Assembly: GCA_034665305.1 (NCBI GenBank)
Contig: JAXDFZ010000018.1
Span: 1-64,000 of the forward strand
Source: DASXRU01 sp034665305
GTDB taxonomy: Bacteria > Acidobacteriota > Blastocatellia > Pyrinomonadales > Pyrinomonadaceae
Direction: 5' to 3'
Length of the DNA: 64,000 bases
Positions 52,270 to 61,267 of the stretch are shown one piece after another. Every line of letters starts with the position of its first letter. Position 1 is the stretch's first letter. Position numbers and translations under genes: made by a program. The notes below the pieces were generated by a model. The model worked only from the letters and a program-made list of their open reading frames with translations. It made no database searches and was not told the DNA's origin.

Positions 52270-52656
52270 TTAAGGCTCCGGGCCTGCCACATGTTTCGGC
52301 AAGGATTCGATCAGATAGTCAAAGCCCAGCCAGAAGCTCCAGCTGTGATGGTAGAAGAGAATCGGGAAGGTGACGCCGACACCAAACAGAATGCTAAGCA
52401 TCAGCTGATCCTGGTGCGGGATTATTAGCAGGCATGCTGCATACGCCAGCATGATCAGGATCTCAGTCGTGACCACGTTGGCGAGGATTGCGCCGACAAA
52501 GAATCCCTGCTCGCGCTTGAACAACGACTTACAATCCGGACAGTAGTGTTTGATGTGAAAGGGCGCCTGGACAATCGAACTCTGGCCGCACGCGGGGCAC
52601 GAAAGACGCAGGCTTCGCAGCAACGTTTTACCAATCGATCGGCGGCTGGTCATCAT
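52270..52656 (-). CDS. DUF983 family membrane protein
   Basis: About 128 residues. The N-terminal zinc-ribbon-like CPACG...CPDC (SCPACGQSSIVQAPFHIKHYCPDCKSLF) is followed by two hydrophobic segments (about 55-80 and 85-110), as in DUF983 proteins. REQGFFVGAILANVV and the Phe/Trp-rich HHSWSFWLGFDYL are characteristic. The function is unknown; members often lie near respiratory genes. The ATG behind GAAAGAG is preferred to the upstream frame. The 52076-52269 gap has only the leader of copy B. Confidence 0.8.
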   Translation of the reverse strand: MMTSRRSIGKTLLRSLRLSCPACGQSSIVQAPFHIKHYCPDCKSLFKREQGFFVGAILANVVTTEILIMLAYAACLLIIPHQDQLMLSILFGVGVTFPILFYHHSWSFWLGFDYLIESLPKHVAGPEP

Positions 52657-52851
52657 AAACTCTTTCCGCCGAGCGATGACAGCGCAAACGGATCGAAGTG
52701 CTCCGCCCGCCTCTCGACTAATCGGCGATTGAGTCAATGATGGGCCCTGATGACGCCGAAGGCAACCAAGGCGCATGGCGGCGACTGATTTAGCGGCTCG
52801 CGTTTAGTATTCTGCGACGGCTGGCGGCGGGAAGAAACCAAGCTCCCGGAA

Positions 52852-54549
52852 TCAGTGTTTAGCCTTCGTTCCCAACTCCTCGGCTTTCCATTGGTTGATT
52901 GCGGCCAGCGCCACAATTTGGCGGAGTGGGTCCTTCAACTCCCCCGCAGCTTGTCGTAAAGGTTGTTCATTCAGCGGCGCCAGCATCTTGAAGATATCCA
53001 TCTCAAATCCCGTTCTTCCCATGTTTGTCTCGATCTCGCTTTGATTAGCCGCTTTCACTGTCTCATTCAAGATCTCCAGGGCCAATGTTTCGTTTACCGG
53101 TCTTACAGCCTTTGCTAGTTTGCCGAGGCTAAGCAGAACCGGATCAATTTCTTTGTTGCTGGAAACGGCGCTGAGCGGGATTCCGGCTGGTGACGCGGAT
53201 AGTGTGGTATCTGCCGTCTTCAATTGCTTCATGGCCTGGTAAGCCGAGGTGGTGGCGCACATCTTATCCTTTGCCGCGGCGCACTTTTGAATAATGAGTG
53301 GATACACCAGCAAAACAGATACTGCCTTGCGAAGTCGTTCGGCTAGCCTACCGGCTTCGAACAGATTACCGCTGGTGGTGAAACTAATAGCCTCACGCAT
53401 GTTGGCAGTCTCCTGGAAATCTGTTTTTAGCTTGGAATCCGGAAGCTTCTCGATCAGCTTGCGGGCTTTCTCGAAGTCCCCCCGGCTGATAGCAGATTGG
53501 ATCATCATCGCATCCGGCCGGTCACTGTCGAGCGATTCAGCAAGCCGTTTTTCATAAGTCTTCTGCGCGACTTCAGCACTGCGGCCGTTCGTGGGGAGAG
53601 ACGCTTCCTCCCCCGGCGCTTGGCTCAATCTCTCCAACGTCAGGAACGCCGATGTAAGTTCAGGCGCATACTGTCGCAGCGGTTGCCAGATAGAGAGTAA
53701 TAACGCTCTTGACCTAAGCAAGCTGCCTGGCTCGCGTTGTTCCAGCAGGCCCAGGCTTTCGATCATATAGGCCACGTACGCTTTCATCACCGCCGGGCCG
53801 GGAGGGGCGATCTGACGGCGCTGAAAATCAAGGTTGTAAATCAGTTGATGCAGGGCCAGGTGAACCCGCATCGTACTCTGATTACCGGTGGCGAGTGGAA
53901 AAACGCGCAACCGCTCAAGGTATTGCAGAGTAAGCTGGTCGGCCAGCGCCCGGTTTTTTACTGCGATATCGAGAATCACTGACTCTGCCGTTATTTGTGT
54001 GGGATCGGCATCGATCGCTTTTAATATGTATTCCGTCGCGGCATCATTGTTTCCGTCATCGAATGCCTGTCCGGCCAAGGCGGCATACTCATTATGTTCA
54101 GCTAGTTTTCCCAGCCGTTCTGCCGCTTGCTTGACCAAATGCTCAGCAAAAACCCCATCACGAACGGCAATCCGAAGCACACGCTGACGCACTGTTCTTC
54201 TTTCGCGATCAATCGTTGCCGGGAAGGCCGGGGCGGTGCCTACCGGGCTGTAGCGAGCTTCACTCTGCTCTTTTTCCAGCGGGAATGTGAACTCATATGC
54301 CTCCGCCAGCAGGAGCTTGGCCCAGTCCTCGTCCAGGTCCCATGCGGCGTCAGCAATTTCAGTTTTTGCGGTTGCCCGAGCCAGTGGACCCTCAAGGCCG
54401 TTGGCTCGGACATTCAGGGCTTGCAACTCAGAAACTATCCAAAGCTTTTTTAGCGCCACATTCTCGGCCGGAGTTTTGGCTTCGCGGATCTGAGCAGAGG
54501 AAACGGATGGAACAAGAGTTAACAGCAAAACAAAGAAGAAGTTTTTCAT
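52852..54549 (-). CDS. Large secreted helical protein, unknown function
   Basis: 565 residues with a signal peptide (MKNFFFVLLLTLVPSVSSAQ). The rest is alpha-helical, rich in Ala, Leu and Glu, with repeat-like blocks such as LAEAYEFTFPLEKEQSE, GNNDAATEYILKAIDADPTQI and RGDFEKARKLIEKLPDSKLK. The last two resemble TPR-like helical pairs, so a solenoid is likely, but no clear TPR signature is repeated. No enzyme motif is seen. The ATG at 54549 is chosen for the signal peptide and AGGGG upstream. It is on the same strand as the neighbouring small peptide genes, separated by over 100 bases. Confidence 0.75.
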   Translation of the reverse strand: MKNFFFVLLLTLVPSVSSAQIREAKTPAENVALKKLWIVSELQALNVRANGLEGPLARATAKTEIADAAWDLDEDWAKLLLAEAYEFTFPLEKEQSEARYSPVGTAPAFPATIDRERRTVRQRVLRIAVRDGVFAEHLVKQAAERLGKLAEHNEYAALAGQAFDDGNNDAATEYILKAIDADPTQITAESVILDIAVKNRALADQLTLQYLERLRVFPLATGNQSTMRVHLALHQLIYNLDFQRRQIAPPGPAVMKAYVAYMIESLGLLEQREPGSLLRSRALLLSIWQPLRQYAPELTSAFLTLERLSQAPGEEASLPTNGRSAEVAQKTYEKRLAESLDSDRPDAMMIQSAISRGDFEKARKLIEKLPDSKLKTDFQETANMREAISFTTSGNLFEAGRLAERLRKAVSVLLVYPLIIQKCAAAKDKMCATTSAYQAMKQLKTADTTLSASPAGIPLSAVSSNKEIDPVLLSLGKLAKAVRPVNETLALEILNETVKAANQSEIETNMGRTGFEMDIFKMLAPLNEQPLRQAAGELKDPLRQIVALAAINQWKAEELGTKAKH

Positions 54550-54667
54550 GGAACAGCCCCTTATGCTAAAAGTGGGGAAGGCGTCTCTGGTGGCGCTCAG
54601 CACCTCCCGGGTGATGACCCCCCACGCAGACTCGGCCTTACATCGACCCTCTGTCTTGCCTGATTGG

Positions 54668-54931
54668 CTAGTTACATGGAGGCATTTCTATACAGAGTTG
54701 TTGCGCTACCCCATCGGATTCCGGTTGGTCTTCGCAGTGGCCGTAGTTATCGCAGACATAGATGTGTCCCCCGGCGCTGCTTCCACAGGACAACCAAACG
54801 GTTCGGCCATCGCCGGTATCACCCACATATTAAAGGCAACTGGCATAGGCAGTGGTGGAGGCGATGCCGAGAGCTATTGCGATCGTGGCGACCAAAAGTA
54901 ATTTCTTGACAGCTTTCAGATTGCTGGACAT
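54668..54931 (-). pseudogene. Small cysteine-rich secreted peptide gene interrupted by an in-frame TAA
   Basis: The frame opens at an ATG behind AAAGGAG with good spacing. It encodes a complete signal peptide (MSSNLKAVKKLLLVATIAIALGIASTTAYA), then Ser-Cys-Leu and a TAA (54832-54830). The same frame continues for 53 codons, with YVGDTGDGRTVWLSC, GGHIYVCDNYGHCED and IEMPPCN, then TAG at 54668. Five Cys follow the stop, one precedes it. A nonsense mutation or a base error is the simplest reading; both halves look like one former gene. The 54932-55208 gap upstream has nothing I recognise. Confidence 0.7.
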
Positions 54932-55208
54932 GGTGGGAGCTCCTTTGTCGTGAAGGGTTGAGAGTTTGCCACTACAATAGGCTGAAGTGGCAGTATTGAG
55001 CTGGCGAACCGGGACAACGCGACCGCGAGATGAGCCGCTTAAATCCATGCCCGTATACGTCAAAACGTTACTGGTGTCAACAATATCCAACACTTGTTTT
55101 TCTAAGTGCGATGCAAGAGATTTGCCATCAAGACCGGCGACCTAAGTTAGAAATTCCCACGGGTAAGAAACTCCCTACTTTTCCCTTCCACATTCACGGT
55201 GTCCATAT

Positions 55209-56483
55209 TCAATTTGCGTTGCTGGAAAGCGGGCCAACGGGTGGACTGAGCAGCCAGGCCTCGAGGATACCGGGATGCGCCGCGTCGGTCGCGAAGTACT
55301 CCTCAACCAATTTGGCAAACAGTTCGCGGCGTTGCAGTACTTGCAAGCGATGGCCCGCCGGCATTTTTCCGGCTTTCAAGTAAGAGCCGATTAGCACGTG
55401 GTCCATGGGCCAATTCAGCGGGCCCAGGCGTTGAGCGTTGTGACAGGCAACACAGTTCATGGCCTGCCCCACCGCAGTTTGAGCGAAGGCCGGACCGAAT
55501 CGACGGGCGCGATCTTCAGCGTTAGCGGCGCCCAGCCCGGGACCAAATTTGCCGCGGTCCAGATATTTGCCGAAGTTGGCCCGGCCGTAACTGAGGAACC
55601 GTCCGTTGACGGCCAACAGGGCAGCTTCCTCTTCGTGACTCACGCTGCCCTTTTCCGGAAAGATGGGAAGAATGCCGCTCTTGTGGCACGACACGCAGTT
55701 GTCGTCGCCTTCGCCCAATTCCCAACGGCCTTCCAGCGCAATAGAACCATCGCGCCGGTAGGTGCGAAAAAAGTCTCGGAAGTAAACATTGGACGTATTG
55801 TCGGCGGTGGCAAGTGCCGAAACGATCGAGACGTTGCGAGTGCGGCGGCGAACGCCGGGATCGGTGACACCGAATTGGACCCATTTCTCCGGCAATCCTC
55901 GCTCGGGATCGCCAGGGACGACAATCAGCAGCCGGCGAAAACTGTTGTCGTTGTCCGGCGTTCCCAGGTGCCGCGACGTGTAGCTGAAAAAGATCAGTTT
56001 ATTCTCCGGCGATCTTTGTTCATTCAGGAGCCGCAGAAAGGCTTTAGCGCGATCCAAAGTCTCGTAGCGGCTGACTGCCTTGAGGAAGTCTTGCTCAAGC
56101 AGGAATTTCGGAATCTCAAGATACTGACTGGTCTCAGCAAAGTATTGCGCATTGGAAACCGTGAAGCCAAGATCATGATCCGGTTGCCGGTCGAGCGATA
56201 AAACTGCTACGTAATCAAGGAACCTTTGGTAGCGGGACGCGAACCGCGCATCGTCGGCCAGGCGGCAGCGGTGAATTGAGTTGGCGATGCGATCCAGGAC
56301 GGCTTCGTAGGCCGTTTGGGCGTCGTCGCTGTCGAAGGCAGCGCGCGCCGACGACACGAGCGCATTAACGTTAGCTGAAACCCACCTGTCAGGGTTGACC
56401 TTGACTCGTCCACAGGGCGCGGCGGAAACACCGGCGGCGCACAGCAACAGCCAGAGGAGCATTAAGTGTGGTCGAAGTTTCAT
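55209..56483 (-). CDS. Secreted di-haem c-type cytochrome-like protein
   Basis: 424 residues with a signal peptide (MKLRPHLMLLWLLLCAAGVSAAP). Two haem motifs are present: NCVSCH (about residue 265) and NCVACH (about 345). The N-terminal 230 residues form a separate part of unknown type, rich in aromatic and Arg residues (FRRLLIVVPGDPERGLPEKWVQFG). Both haems lie in the C-terminal half, with Met/His candidates around KMPAGHRL and MDHVLIGS. It may be an electron-transfer partner or peroxidase-like enzyme. The start could be at 56504, but 56483 is preferred for its signal peptide. The neighbouring repeat is R8. Confidence 0.75.
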   Translation of the reverse strand: MKLRPHLMLLWLLLCAAGVSAAPCGRVKVNPDRWVSANVNALVSSARAAFDSDDAQTAYEAVLDRIANSIHRCRLADDARFASRYQRFLDYVAVLSLDRQPDHDLGFTVSNAQYFAETSQYLEIPKFLLEQDFLKAVSRYETLDRAKAFLRLLNEQRSPENKLIFFSYTSRHLGTPDNDNSFRRLLIVVPGDPERGLPEKWVQFGVTDPGVRRRTRNVSIVSALATADNTSNVYFRDFFRTYRRDGSIALEGRWELGEGDDNCVSCHKSGILPIFPEKGSVSHEEEAALLAVNGRFLSYGRANFGKYLDRGKFGPGLGAANAEDRARRFGPAFAQTAVGQAMNCVACHNAQRLGPLNWPMDHVLIGSYLKAGKMPAGHRLQVLQRRELFAKLVEEYFATDAAHPGILEAWLLSPPVGPLSSNAN

Positions 56484-56518
56484 TAAATTGGTTTCAGGCG
56501 GCATTGCACAAAAAGGCT

Positions 56519-56765
56519 AGGCATGTTCGAAGCGCCAACGGCGCGAAATGTAAAAGCCCAGGCCAGCGGCCCGGGAATCGGTGCCGCATGCTGCCCAAGC
56601 GCTGAAGGCGCGAAATGGGGATGGTGCTAACTACCAACAGTTGCACGGTAATCCTGACAGTTCCGCACTTTCAGCGCTTGCATCTTTGCTCCCGGTTAAT
56701 CCTGGGCCGCTGGCCCAGGCTATTACATTTCGCGCCGTCGGCGCTCGCAGTTCAAAAACTAAACG
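56519..56765. repeat. R8 element with long inverted arms
   Basis: gcgccaacggcgcgaaatgt with aaaagcccaggcc on the left mirrors gcccaggctattacatttcg with cgccgtcggcgc on the right, enclosing a second, inner pair (agcgctgaaggcgcgaaatg / tttcagcgctt) around an unassigned loop. It accounts for the 300-base gap before the methyltransferase. Confidence 0.8.
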
Positions 56766-56796
56766 CACTTAATTCCTGCTTTTGCGCGTAGCTTGC

Positions 56797-57537
56797 TCAG
56801 GCAGCTTCCTTGACTGTGACCGAAGCAAAAGCCATATTGCCGTTCGTTCGGTAACTCAGCTTGCCTCTCAGCGCATGTTTAAGAATTTCTTTCAACTCCA
56901 GCTCGCTGCGGGGCCGCGTGAACTCCCCGGTCGCAAATAAAGTCTTGAGATAAAAGTCACCAGGGAACCGATGATTTGAGACCAGACTGGTCAAGTATAA
57001 CCCGCCCTTAGGCACCAGCAATGCTTTTAGCCGGGGCAGGATAGTCGGCGCAGCTTCAAGGTGATGCAGTACGTTCATGAAAAGGGCCGTATGAAATGCC
57101 GCAGCACGGAAAGGTAGATCGCTCAGATCGGCTTGCAGCAGCAGAATATTTTCGGGAAGCGCTCCCACTAGTTCTATCAAACGTTGACGCGCTCGTCGCA
57201 ACATCGCGAGCGATTGATCGAAAGCGATAATCGGGCGTTTGCTTTCCAGATAAGCCGGCGCGGTAAAGAGCATCGATCCGCAGCCTGCATCCAGAAGGTT
57301 CCCCGCCGCATGCGAGTCAATGGCCTCCCGCGCGAACGCGGCATAAGCGCGCGGCGAACTCCCCCACATCAGCGAATTGTATAAACGAGTGCCGACCACC
57401 AGATCATAAACGGTTGACCTGCGATCGTAGTGATGCCTCAGCTCTCCCGGCAGCACGGAATAAATGTCTGCTTCGATCAGTCTTGCGGGATGGTCTTCGG
57501 CGAGTACTTCTTTGAGATGAGTGGGAACATCCTGCAA
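56797..57537 (-). CDS. SAM-dependent class I methyltransferase
   Basis: 246 residues. The SAM site motif I is NLLDAGCGSMLF (usually DxGCGxG). Motif II-like IIAFDQSLAMLRRARQRL and ILLLQADLSDLPFRAAAFHTALFMNVLHHL (motifs III to post-III) complete the Rossmann core; about 75 residues precede it. The substrate is unknown; similar proteins methylate small molecules. It starts with TTG after GAGG. It lies 19 bases after the zinc-ribbon gene, so they may be co-transcribed. Confidence 0.82.
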   Translation of the reverse strand: MQDVPTHLKEVLAEDHPARLIEADIYSVLPGELRHHYDRRSTVYDLVVGTRLYNSLMWGSSPRAYAAFAREAIDSHAAGNLLDAGCGSMLFTAPAYLESKRPIIAFDQSLAMLRRARQRLIELVGALPENILLLQADLSDLPFRAAAFHTALFMNVLHHLEAAPTILPRLKALLVPKGGLYLTSLVSNHRFPGDFYLKTLFATGEFTRPRSELELKEILKHALRGKLSYRTNGNMAFASVTVKEAA

Positions 57538-57556
57538 CTTAGGTAGCCTCGGACAG

Positions 57557-58041
57557 TCAATGGTTCGAACCTAATTTCCGGGTCGTGTGATCGGTAATGG
57601 TGTTCGGCTGGAGCATTTCTGCCGTCACACCAGGCAACGGGAACTCGAACACGTTAGGGGATGCCAACTCCTTCTGAGGCAGCGTCGCGGGACCTTCGGC
57701 GGTGGCAGCTGCGGGTTCCTTTTCCAGAACCAGCGCATAAAGAATGCGCGCAATCGCTACCAACAGGATGATTGTCAGCGTGGCGTACAGTCCGCCCATC
57801 ATCCCCGCGCCGAGGGCTTCATAGAAAATATCGAGGACCGCGAGGGTTCCGATCGCCGGATTAGGGCTACTCCCTGAAGAATTCCCTTTGTCCGGCGCGA
57901 CAATCCTGATTTTGGAAAGCCAGAGGTCATCGCGGTTGAGCTCGTGAGCGACTCGCGCGCCGCTGTCAATAGCAGCCCGCACTTTGCACAGAGACGGATT
58001 TCATCCGATGTTAGGCTCTTGCCACATTGGGGGCAAAACAT
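57557..58041 (-). pseudogene. Zinc-ribbon membrane protein gene with a frameshift
   Basis: The ATG at 58041 behind AAGGCGGAG begins MFCPQCGKSLTSDEIRLCAKCGLLL, a four-Cys zinc ribbon, and continues to SRRTKGILQGVALI. At about 57853-57870 the frame must shift by one base to read PAIGTLAVLDIFYEALGAGMMGGLYATLTIILLVAIARILYALVLEKEP, the expected membrane helices. It ends at 57557. Each frame on its own is a fragment. The family is a common zinc-ribbon/two-helix protein of unknown function in these bacteria. The break could be a real mutation or an assembly error. Confidence 0.7.
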
Positions 58042-58163
58042 GGGGGACTCCGCCTTCCGAATCTTAAGAGAGCGTCCGTTTGGATCGAGTAGCAAAACGA
58101 TGGCCGGTGTCATCCTGGATACGGCGGAATTGGACGCGAAGTTCCCCCAACGCGCCGGCACAC

Positions 58164-59015
58164 TTATGGACTGCTGCTGTTGAAGGTATCGCCCTGCCGG
58201 ATGTCGCCGCTCTCAAGGCCCTTCCGAAACCAGCGGCCGCGTTGTTCGGAAGTGCCGTGCGTGAATGAGTCGGGAACCACGTAACCTTGTCCTTCGCGCT
58301 GTAAACGATCGTCGCCGACGGCGCTGGCGGCGCCCAGTGCTTCTTCGACGTCGCCCGCTTCGAGCAGCCCTTTCTGCTGTGCATAGTGGGCCCAAACACC
58401 GGCCAGAAAGTCGGCCTGCAACTCGAGCCGCACCGAAAGTTGGTTGGCCTGGGCTTCGCTCATGCGGCCACGCGCTGCATCAACTTTATCCATCGTGCCC
58501 AGCAGCCGCTGCACGTGATGCCCGACCTCGTGGGCGATAACGTAAGCTTCGGCGAAATCACCCGGCGCCCGAAACCGCGTCTGCAACTCGTCAAAGAACG
58601 AAAAGTCTAAATAAAGTTTCTGATCGCCCGGACAGTAAAATGGTCCCACGGATGCGCCAGCCACGCCGCAGGCGGAATCGACGCGTTCGTTGAAAAGCAC
58701 GAGGGTTGGTTTGCGATACTGCCCACCCAATTGACGAAACTGTTCAGTCCATACGTCTTCGGTGCTGGCGAGGACGGTCCTTACAAACTGTTTTAGTTCT
58801 TCTTCCTGCGGGTTTGTGGGCCGGGAAGTCTGTGTGCCGGCGGCCGGATCCTGATTCGGTAGCTGTTCCAACAGTTGCCGCGGATCGGCGCCGAACAGAA
58901 CGGCGAGTATCAGTATTACGATACCGCCCAGGCCGCCGCCGATGGCCATTCCGCCGCGCGAAATACCGCGGCGATCTTCAATGTTGTCGCTCTGCCGTTC
59001 GCCTCTCCAGCGCAT
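58164..59015 (-). CDS. YpfJ-type neutral zinc metallopeptidase, membrane-anchored
   Basis: 283 residues. There is one hydrophobic anchor (about residues 25-45, AIGGGLGGIVILILAVLFG) after an Arg/Asp-rich start (MRWRGERQSDNIEDRRG), as in the YpfJ family. The zinc motif is AHEVGHHVQ. LYLDFSFFDEL and a late VVPDSFTHGTSEQRGRWFRKG match the family. It is a predicted periplasmic protease of unknown substrate. The start at 59015 follows GGGAGGAATTGATC. It shares the strand with its neighbours but is probably monocistronic. Confidence 0.9.
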   Translation of the reverse strand: MRWRGERQSDNIEDRRGISRGGMAIGGGLGGIVILILAVLFGADPRQLLEQLPNQDPAAGTQTSRPTNPQEEELKQFVRTVLASTEDVWTEQFRQLGGQYRKPTLVLFNERVDSACGVAGASVGPFYCPGDQKLYLDFSFFDELQTRFRAPGDFAEAYVIAHEVGHHVQRLLGTMDKVDAARGRMSEAQANQLSVRLELQADFLAGVWAHYAQQKGLLEAGDVEEALGAASAVGDDRLQREGQGYVVPDSFTHGTSEQRGRWFRKGLESGDIRQGDTFNSSSP

Positions 59016-59081
59016 GATCAATTCCTCCCGGTTCGGTTTTGGGAATTATCGCATGCGAGAGGCGTCGATGTAACTCGCGGA

Positions 59082-59164
59082 GTAGGACAGGCATTCCTGC
59101 CTGTCCTTTTTTGTAACAGTTTGCGTTACGCGAAGGGATGGACAGGCAGGAATGCCTGTCCTAC
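59082..59164. repeat. R4 palindromic element
   Basis: taggacaggcattcctgcct and gacaggcaggaatgcctgtc flank aacagtttgcgtta. It lies between the metallopeptidase and HIT genes. Its translation would give the same VGQAFLPV words as the copy inside the decarboxylase gene. Confidence 0.85.
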
Positions 59165-59173
59165 ATGGGTCCG

Positions 59174-59509
59174 CTAAACATTTTTCAAGGGCGGCCCGAA
59201 GGCCACGTGCCAATGCAGGTGCTTTGAATCCTGATACGCACCCAGATTTGTCAGCACGCGGCAGGCTCCATGTTCATCAACGATTCCGGCAGCGATTTGA
59301 CCCACGATACTGATTAGCTCGAGTAGCAAAGTGTCATGTTCTGGCTCGAGACTCAACAACGATGGAATGTGCTGTTTTGGAATTACGACGATGTGTACTG
59401 GATAGAAAGGCCGGGTGTGATGAAACGCGAGCACGTGCTCCGTCTCGGCGACCGTCACCACTGCGGTGCGGCCACTCAAGACTTCATCACAGTAGAAATC
59501 GTCTGACAT
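59174..59509 (-). CDS. HIT family protein (histidine-triad nucleotide hydrolase)
   Basis: About 111 residues from the ATG at 59509 (MSDDFYCDEVLSGRT). The histidine triad is HLHWHVAFG, the HxHxHxx signature. VLAFHHTRPFYPVHIVVIPKQHIPSLLSL is the family substrate strand. HIT proteins cleave nucleotide phosphoramidates or dinucleoside polyphosphates. It follows a small membrane protein gene closely (14 bases), probably as the second gene of a pair. Confidence 0.9.
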   Translation of the reverse strand: MSDDFYCDEVLSGRTAVVTVAETEHVLAFHHTRPFYPVHIVVIPKQHIPSLLSLEPEHDTLLLELISIVGQIAAGIVDEHGACRVLTNLGAYQDSKHLHWHVAFGPPLKNV

Positions 59510-59523
59510 CCTGTCTGTGCTCG

Positions 59524-59778
59524 CTACTCGAGGGGATATCCGAACAGAGTGTTGATTAAATAGAACGCGACGGTGCCGCCGCCGATCACTGCGCAGGTGG
59601 CGACAGTGCGCCATAACACATCGGTTCCGGTGAAGTTCCAGATGGCGAGCAGGCACGACACTACGGCCACCAGCACGCACACGCTGGTGGTCCAAAACGA
59701 AACGGCCTTGACCAGATTAGGATTCAGGAACCCACGCTTGGTCAAACCTCGCTTAGACTTCGGTTGATCGTTTTCCAT
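59524..59778 (-). CDS. Small two-helix membrane protein
   Basis: 84 residues. A basic start (MENDQPKSKRGLTKRG) is followed by two hydrophobic segments, about residues 28-48 and 58-79, so it should span the inner membrane twice. I do not recognise a family. It is first of a pair with the HIT gene, 14 bases apart. A role in the same process is possible but not shown. Confidence 0.65.
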   Translation of the reverse strand: MENDQPKSKRGLTKRGFLNPNLVKAVSFWTTSVCVLVAVVSCLLAIWNFTGTDVLWRTVATCAVIGGGTVAFYLINTLFGYPLE

Positions 59779-59811
59779 AACTCTAAAACTGCGGGCACCG
59801 ATGGGGGATAA

Positions 59812-59900
59812 GATCCTGATCCGCAGACTGCACAGATTCCGCGGACGGGTTAGTCCGACCTGCCGTTCTGGGTAATCTGCGAAATCTGCGGATAACTCCT
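59812..59900. repeat. R6 inverted repeat
   Basis: gatccgcagactgcacagat with tccgcgga mirrors aatctgcgaaatctgcggat. The left and right words match those at 28784-28966. It lies between the small membrane protein and the next minus-strand gene. Confidence 0.7.
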
Positions 59901-59920
59901 ATGGTCGCCAATCATAAGTT

Positions 59921-61267
59921 TCACTTTTCGTAGACATAATAAACCACACCGGCGTAATCGTCGGTCAGCAGAAAAGCATTTACTCCGAAACTCATGACGT
60001 CGACCGGGCGGCCATAGACTTTGCCGGCTTTCAGGAAACCGTTGATAAAATCCTCAAGTTGCGGCGGCGGCCGGCGTTCATTCTGCGTCGTTGGCTCGTC
60101 GTTCCCGCGCACTCGCACCACGCGGTAGCCACGATTCAGGTTCTTCTTGGTCGAACCATGAAGCGCCAACAGGAAATAATCTCGTAATGGACCACCGTAG
60201 CCTGACTTGCTCACCGGACCCATATCCATGCCATCAAAGAATTCGAGTCCCAGCGGTGAACTATGGGCGTCAAAGGCGGCGAAAGCAGGAGGAACGTTGC
60301 GGCAATTCAACTTCCTGCTGCCGGCATTGAACTTTACATCCGGGAAGCGCCCGGCGCCGGATTGATAACAATAGGGCCAGCCGTAATTCGCTCCGGCTTT
60401 CACACGGTACATGGTGTCGGCCGGTTTGTGATCGCCCAGATGGTCCGACCCCATGTTGGTGGCGAACAATACACCTTCGATCCAGCGCAAACCGACGGCA
60501 TTGCGGAGACCGTGGGCAAAGCGTTTTTGGTTCTTGCCGTCCGGATCCATTTCCAGAATGCTGGCGCGCACTTCTTCCGCTTCCTCACACGCGTTGCAAC
60601 TGCTGCCGACTGACACATAAATCTTGCCGTTGTCGCCAACGGCAATTGTGCGGGTCAGATGCCAGCCACCATATTTGTAACTGAGACCGTAATCCGGAAA
60701 TGTGGCTAGCACTTCGGGAGGCGCACTCGGCGCCATCTCACCCGCCTCATATTTGTAACGCAGAAGGTTTTTCGTTAGAGCCAGGTAAAACCAGCTCGTG
60801 CCACCCTCGTCGGTGTAAAAGGCAATGCTGTTGGGATTGCGCAGACCGGCAAGATAGGGAACCACTTTTTTGAAAGACTTCGATGCCGCATCGAACTCAT
60901 CGAGGATGTAAACGACGCCCTTCGAATTATCGGCGAGGTTGTACATGTCCGTCACAAAGATCCGGTTGTCCGGGCTCTTCGCCATGAAACGCACGCGGCG
61001 CAAACCCTGCGCGGCCACGCTGATGCCGAAATCGGCCGGTAAGTTTAGATCGAAGGACCTATCGTCAGCTGAACTGGCGACCGCTGATGGTCCTTTCGCG
61101 AGCGTGACTCGTTTCGGAAAGAGTCTTAGAGGGCGCGCGTTACTGACCTGGCCGTGTCGCTGTGCCAGTTTACCGCCAGCGGCAACGATGCCTGACGAGG
61201 TCAGGAGCCCTGCTAAGAAGCAGGTTAGGAACAATGAGGGCAAGGCAGCCGCGCTTTTGGGTTTCAT
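59921..61267 (-). CDS. Sorbosone/glucose-dehydrogenase-like beta-propeller, exported
   Basis: 448 residues with an N-terminal signal or anchor (about 8-30). The body is a six-bladed propeller of the quinoprotein glucose/sorbosone dehydrogenase type: VRFMAKSPDNRIFVTDMYN, LRNPNSIAFY, YVSVGSSCNACEEAEE, RFAHGLRNAVGLRWIEGVLFATNMGSDHLGD and AGANYGWPYC. PQQ would bind at the centre; the GSSCNACEE loop with two Cys is unusual. The substrate may be a sugar or a related alcohol. Its ATG overlaps the stop of the upstream gene by four bases, so the two are co-translated. Confidence 0.83.
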   Translation of the reverse strand: MKPKSAAALPSLFLTCFLAGLLTSSGIVAAGGKLAQRHGQVSNARPLRLFPKRVTLAKGPSAVASSADDRSFDLNLPADFGISVAAQGLRRVRFMAKSPDNRIFVTDMYNLADNSKGVVYILDEFDAASKSFKKVVPYLAGLRNPNSIAFYTDEGGTSWFYLALTKNLLRYKYEAGEMAPSAPPEVLATFPDYGLSYKYGGWHLTRTIAVGDNGKIYVSVGSSCNACEEAEEVRASILEMDPDGKNQKRFAHGLRNAVGLRWIEGVLFATNMGSDHLGDHKPADTMYRVKAGANYGWPYCYQSGAGRFPDVKFNAGSRKLNCRNVPPAFAAFDAHSSPLGLEFFDGMDMGPVSKSGYGGPLRDYFLLALHGSTKKNLNRGYRVVRVRGNDEPTTQNERRPPPQLEDFINGFLKAGKVYGRPVDVMSFGVNAFLLTDDYAGVVYYVYEK

